Assembly: GCA_028095005.1 (NCBI GenBank)
Contig: CM051459.1
Location: 17,718,699-17,782,698 of the forward strand
Direction: 5' to 3'
DNA length: 64,000 bases
Source: Rhynchospora pubera
Lineage: Eukaryota > Streptophyta > Magnoliopsida > Poales > Cyperaceae
Part shown: piece by piece, positions 59,131-64,000 of the stretch
How positions within the stretch are numbered: the first letter of the stretch is position 1
Layout of the letters: every line of letters begins with the position of its first letter
Notes under the pieces: generated by a model
Databases searched by the model: none
Told to the model about the DNA's origin: nothing
The model's input: only the letters and a program-made list of their open reading frames with translations
Position numbers and translations under genes: made by a program

Positions 59131-60791
59131 CTCCGAAATTGTAAATCATTAAAATAAAACTATAATTTATTGACCAACTGTTGAATTTTCAATGCCATAT
59201 AATCCATCCAGAAAAAAATACTTGATAATGAAATGTAGCAATAAATATTTTATAAAAATCTCGATAACATAGAAGATAAAAATACGATTATCAAATTATA
59301 GTGTGATTTGAACAAAACAAATTTCAAGTAAAATAAAATAAAATAACTAATTTATGAACAATATAACATTTAACCGTTCAAAGAGACACAGATCTTATGT
59401 TTCTAATGTTCTTATGGTGTCAACGTTTAATTTTTATAACTTTTATTTCTCAATTTATAACATCTCATCTATATCAATAATGGACCAATTATTGAAATAT
59501 CTATTAATAACTAAATTTTAATAGCTCCTTGCTCCTATGTATTAAATAAATATATCCATATTTCCTATAAATCTGAATTCTCTCAGCCCCTTTAAATTTT
59601 TCCTTAATTAAGCAGTTGGCTTTATAAAACTTCAATTTAACCACATAATTTGTGAATTTCATTTATGTTCGAGATATCATTTCATTTCAAGCCTACCCCA
59701 ACTTGAAGAAAAAATTTATTTGTCTAAACCAAGACAAACGTGAGAGTTTGGAATAAAAATAATGCATATAACAAATCTATAATTGCAGAAACCAATTACA
59801 TATAAATGTTTTTATCAAAAGTAAAAATAAATAAAACTATAATAAAAAAAGGTTATTCATTCACCAGTATGGATTGAAAGGGGAGGGGGGCTGAAAGCGC
59901 GCATGGGAGGCATACGCTATTTGTGAAGAAGCCTAAAACATCAGCGATTCATCCCTTTATCAATTCGTTCCAGCGATAATTATCATTGAGCTAGGTTTAC
60001 AACATCATCTATAACAATTTCAAGAACATAATGTTATATAACAGCTCAAGATAGCACCAATTTGAAAGCAATTTGTAGATTGAAAAATTAAAAAGGTGGT
60101 TCACAAATTGAATATCGACTATTACATCCATGTCAGTTCGAGAAAGGAAATCATTCTACGCAGATGTTTGAGTAGAGAGAAGCCATGTCTGTTTGAAATC
60201 ATCCCTCCAATAAATAAACATTTTATCAAACTTTTTCAATCCTGCAAGCCTTCAACCTTTTTAGCGTGCTCTTTATAGACATGAAACCTTAAAGAACACC
60301 ATAATCAGAGAGGAGTAGAAATTAAATTAGCAAGATATAAAACCTCACAAAATAGGAGTAGAGATTGAAGCTGATCATTAATTTCTGCGTCATTTTTTCA
60401 ATTCAAAGATTCGAGACGGAGCGGGGTCCTAAGTTTCGAGACGGAGCCATCTAGTCGGTGACGCGACTGCGCTGTGAGGGGTAGAGCGAGATTGCGAGGA
60501 TGTGGCGGCCTAGCGGAGAAGAATGAAGAGGTGTAGGGGCTGGCGAAGAGGGGAGCAACGTCGGAGGTAGGAATGCTGCTAGCGGCGAGGCATCTTCCCC
60601 TGATGAAACCTAGGAGGTAACAATCGATTTAACGAAGAAAATTTGGAGTGGGGAAGAAAACAACAAAAGGGATACGAAGGAGAAGTTGTACGGACACGAT
60701 GTATCCAATCGAACAGATAGGATGCGTGTCGCGGAGGCTGCTTTAAAATCCGCGCAAAAAAAGTCACGCAGATTATATTATACTATCTAGA

Positions 60792-61499
60792 TTTCTTATA
60801 TGATATCTAATAATGTGTGATAAATAAAGAGGTCCTACCTTTTCTCTCCGAATGAAATTAATTAAGCCTGCTGCATGTCGGTAAACGAACTGAGATTATC
60901 CATCCGCAACTGTAATAAATATTTTATGAAGTTAACGATGAGTAGGGCCGAATGTACGTATAATGTTCAATTTCATACATGAATCTTGAGATGACTGATT
61001 AATATACTTTCAATGTTGTCTATTTTATTTATATTTAATAACAATAATAATTGAAGAGCCAACTGAAGGGACTGATATTATCGGCCCATATTTTGTACAG
61101 GTCCTCATCATCATTAATCGGATATTGCAATAATATTCCATAAATTTATGAAAAAAGGAGTTGAACAACGACAAACATATTACTCAAATTAATGCCACGG
61201 GTAATTCTAAAGCAGATTTTTATATAATATTCTAACTCAGTGTTTATCAACATTAATATCCCCTGATTCGTATAAAAGATATAAAAGTACTTTATATTAA
61301 CAATATCAGATTAAATTTAAGAAAAAAAATGTATTCTTTAATTATAATCATCATGTTCAATAGTAGGGTTCCAATGCCCACTTTGAATGTCCCAAATGCC
61401 GAAAAGCTCATTTTTTTAGTTGCTTTTTCAAAATATATAATATTTAAATTTCAAATCCAAACTATTGATTTTATGCTATATAACAAACGATGCATTTTC
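60792..61499. other. Intergenic stretch
   Basis: AT-rich, no gene or bounded element seen. Confidence 0.4.
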
Positions 61500-61539
<40 letters not shown>

Positions 61540-61945
61540 TGGATTCAATCAAAGTGCTTTGACCGGAGTCTCAGTTAAACTCCGTCGGTTCTCAATTTTG
61601 AAAGTTCAAACGACCGATCCGAACCGTCAAATATGATCTCCATATTGAAATCTCCTTGCCGACCAAAATTTTTATTTTTTTAATTTTTTAAGTATTTTTT
61701 TCGGATTTTAAAAAATCGTTAATCTAATTTGTTCTGAACCCTACAAAAATTGCTGTTTTTGAAAATCCGAAAAAAATACTTAAAAAATTCAAAAAAAATG
61801 AAAATTTTGGTCGGCAAGGAGATTTCAATATGGAGATCATATTTGACGGTTCGGATCGGTCGTTTGAACTTTCAAAATTGAGAACCGACGGGGTTTAACT
61901 GAGACTCCGGTCAAAGCGCTTTGATTGAAGGCTTTCTCTATATAT
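61500..61945. mobile_element. Foldback element capped by TA/GA microsatellite
   Basis: Nearly perfect arms of about 180 bp: TTTGACCGGAGTCTCAGTTA.. pairs with ..TAACTGAGACTCCGGTCAAA, and CGATCCGAACCGTCAAAT pairs with ATTTGACGGTTCGGATCG. The left cap is (TA)n(GA)n and the right cap CTCTATATATA. The arms look young (few mismatches). No TSD is readable through the microsatellite. Confidence 0.7.
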
Positions 61946-61955
61946 ATATATATAA

Positions 61956-62025
<70 letters not shown>
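61940..62025. repeat. (TA)n microsatellite
   Basis: About 85 bases of almost pure TA between two foldback elements. It yields a spurious open frame of Ile/Tyr repeats on the minus strand. Confidence 0.9.
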
Positions 62026-62028
<3 letters not shown>

Positions 62029-62420
62029 TGCTAAAATGCTATGCATAGTACGGATGGCATTCGTGCTACGGGTTCGTTCTTGAATTTCATGCTTCAAACA
62101 ACCGATCCAAACCGTTCATTATTTTCTTCATATTGAAATCTCATTAGAAACCAAATTTTACATTTTTTTGAATTTTTTTACTATTTTTTCAGATTTTTTA
62201 AAATACTTAATCTAATAAATTCTGGACCCTTTAATAACAATGATTTTCAAAAGTCTGAGAAAAATAGTAAAAAAATTAAAAAATGTAAAATTTAGTTTCT
62301 TATAAGATTTCAATATGTAGAAGATAATGAACGGTTTGGATCGATTGTTTGAAGAATGAAATTCAAAAACGAATCTGTAACACGAAGACCATCCGTGCTA
62401 TGCATAGCATTTTAGCAATC
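62026..62420. mobile_element. Foldback MITE, 395 bp
   Basis: Ends GATTGCTAAAATGCTATGCA and TGCATAGCATTTTAGCAATC are perfect inverts. The arms continue through GATCCAAACCGTTCATTA / TAATGAACGGTTTGGATC. The core resembles the elements at 44857 and 61500. It directly abuts the (TA)n tract. Confidence 0.75.
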
Positions 62421-63738
62421 TGATGAAGGCTTAGAACCTAGGAATCAAATAAATTTATAAACCTAGAGCTAACCTCACTAGTCGTTTTAGTTAAGCTTTA
62501 GGGTCGAACCCAAGGGACGGATTAATGAGTACCGGACTTTACTTCCTCACGAAAGCTAGACAATTACATTTTTATGGAGTTTTTGGTTGATTAAATCTAA
62601 AGGTGAAAGTAAATAAATATTTTTTGATATTTTAATTATCTAAAAAAATCTAAATGCTTAAAGAGATGTTTTTGGTGTTTTAACAATATAAAAGTCGTCT
62701 TAGGTTCAGGTTTCACATCGGTTTGGACTCTAGAACACAAAACTTATCACTTTCGTGCATCAAACGGTATTTTTCAAGCATATACCACTCTGTTCGATCC
62801 GAACAGATGGTATAAGTGTGTGGTTTTGACTCTTTATGAAATTTTATGCTTTGTGCTAGGGTTTGTTGGTCAAACCTAGATACTCTAAACCTCAGCTTTC
62901 GCTTGTTGGACTAGACACTGGTTCAATCACAACCTAACCTAATTAACTCGATTGGTTCACAACTTTTGGTATAGAATTCAATCAACTTAAACTTGTTTGT
63001 TGGAGTTCATAAGGATATCTAGAGGTCTTTTGGACTTGTCTAAAAGTTACACTTTTGGTGTCAACTATTCTCCCCTTTCGGATCTACGATTTATCCCAAA
63101 TACTTTATTTGAACTAATCTTGTTTATCCTAACTTAGACTTGACTAGATGCGGCCGTACAACTAGAAGGTGATTAGGAAATCACAAGCAATTCAAACAAG
63201 AAATTAACATAATTCTCAACAAAACAAATCAACAAAACATATCATATCATATCAAGTCAAATCACAACACATCGAAACCTAAATTACTTCCCTACTCCTA
63301 AGACAACATAAATCTAGCCTAACATGAAAACAAAATAAGATACAAACTCCATCAAATCAAATATCAAGAGAATGGAAGAAATAAACCAAATATCGCTTCT
63401 AACTCAAGATAACGAACGTCCAGAGCCGTGGTTGGGTTGATTCTGCCGCCGTCGCGCCTAGAATTGCTCCAAAGATGATGTCATGGTCGTGCTATGATGA
63501 AAGAGGTGGAATCCCACGCCTTTCGGCGTGAGAACGGTGGTGGAAAGGTGCCAAAACGTGGTGGGATATAGAATTTCGTGGTTGGTGGCTTGGCTCCCCT
63601 TCTTTCTGGCCTAGGGTTGCATTTATAATGATCTCCACGCACATAGAAAGGTAATTGGAGCACTAAGGAAAGAAAACTTGCCAAAAAATCCAATTTTCCC
63701 GCATAAAAACTTGCCATTTGAGCTCTGTCGGTGCTCTG
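62421..63738. other. Unassigned repeat-like sequence
   Basis: GGGTCGAACCCAAGGGACGG at 62512 and a non-coding, moderately complex tract follow. The style is that of plant retroelement internal or LTR sequence, but no LTR pair, PBS or coding domain can be shown within the window. The element may continue beyond 64000. Confidence 0.35.
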
Positions 63739-63845
63739 CTCGGACCGAGTAAGGATCCACTCGGACCGAGCAGAAGATAGGAAATCCAGCAGTGGTTCAC
63801 TCGGACCGAGTTACTGTTCACTCGGACCGAGCAGAAGCGTGAAAT
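63739..63845. repeat. 61-bp tandem duplication carrying four CTCGGACCGAG palindromes
   Basis: CTCGGACCGAG (5-bp arms around one A) occurs at 63739, 63760, 63800 and 63821. The offsets are 21, 40 and 21, that is, two palindromes per 61-bp unit, each unit continuing with CAGAAG and an AAAT(C/T)CAG word. Confidence 0.8.
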
Positions 63846-64000
63846 TCAGATTTTGGCCTCCTTTTGTATTTTGAGCATAATTTCTTCATTCGGACTCCGA
63901 TTGAGGCGATTCAAAAACTGTTGGAAAGCTTAGGATGAGCTCTTCAATGCTATTGATTCCAGTTGATCATTTTCTTCTCCTAAATCTTCAATTAGGCCCG

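Larger units (their letters stand above)
53751..60791 (-). mobile_element. Helitron, minus orientation, about 7 kb, with RPA1-like gene
   Basis: Read on the minus strand, the 3' end has a hairpin (53763-53779: ATCGAGC, loop GAA, GCTCCAT with one mismatch), 8 further bases and CTAG at 53754-53751, followed by T. The likely 5' end is TCTAGATAG at 60791, preceded by A; it is followed by CTGCGTGACTTTTTTTGCGC, a subterminal style I associate with plant Helitrons. An RPA1-like gene lies in the same orientation. No Rep/helicase frame was seen, so it is non-autonomous. The 3' end is firm and the 5' end is a proposal. Confidence 0.65.

Noticed and set aside
61837..62097. 86-residue minus-strand frame of Ile-Tyr repeats
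   Set aside because: It is a translation of the (TA)n microsatellite.

Overview
The window is nuclear DNA of a flowering plant, almost certainly a eudicot. It is AT-rich, has long GT-AG introns, and carries plant-specific families (DYW-type PPR, CDPK, FAR1-like, At4g08330-like) among many transposons. The species cannot be named from sequence alone.

Genes, left to right. A two-exon zinc-ribbon-like protein of the At4g08330 type (481-944, minus) shares a short bidirectional promoter with an intronless mitochondrial LYR-motif protein of the EMB1793/LYRM type (1304-1768, plus). A DYW-class PPR gene (4192-6423, minus) is broken by one in-frame stop and has lost key deaminase residues. A J-domain plus RRM splicing-type protein (DNAJC17-like) lies at 11420-14349, minus; its last exon is not resolved. 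A complete 20-exon mitochondrial aconitase (24189-32198, minus) gives 959 codons with all three cluster cysteines. A complete 9-exon calcium-dependent protein kinase closest to CPK29 (44480-52266, plus) gives 503 codons with four EF-hands. EMB1793 and CPK29 are near neighbours in Arabidopsis, so these two ends of the window may be a conserved block stretched by repeats.

Between the genes lies a dense mobile-element landscape, and many elements can be closed by target-site duplications (TSDs) read directly. A 5.56-kb Ty1-copia element (35801-41356) has two 271-bp LTRs and a GTGGC TSD. Two Helitrons share a GAGCGAAGC 3' hairpin core; each carries an RPA1-like fragment. There are two hAT elements with 8-bp TSDs, a PIF/Harbinger-like MITE family with 3-bp TSDs, TAGG-ended hAT MITEs, foldback elements, a tRNA-type SINE in a CPK29 intron, and degenerate FAR1/MULE, GRF-finger and LINE remnants.

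The least ordinary structure is inside the copia element. Where gag should lie there is about 0.75 kb holding roughly twenty tiny near-palindromes built on AACTTCNNGTT. Their flanks change in a pairing-preserving way (ATAAC..GTTAT or AGAAC..GTTCT, never mixed in the 16 perfect units). This suggests an array of small hairpins with a conserved loop in the element RNA. I know of no description of it, but I could not search.
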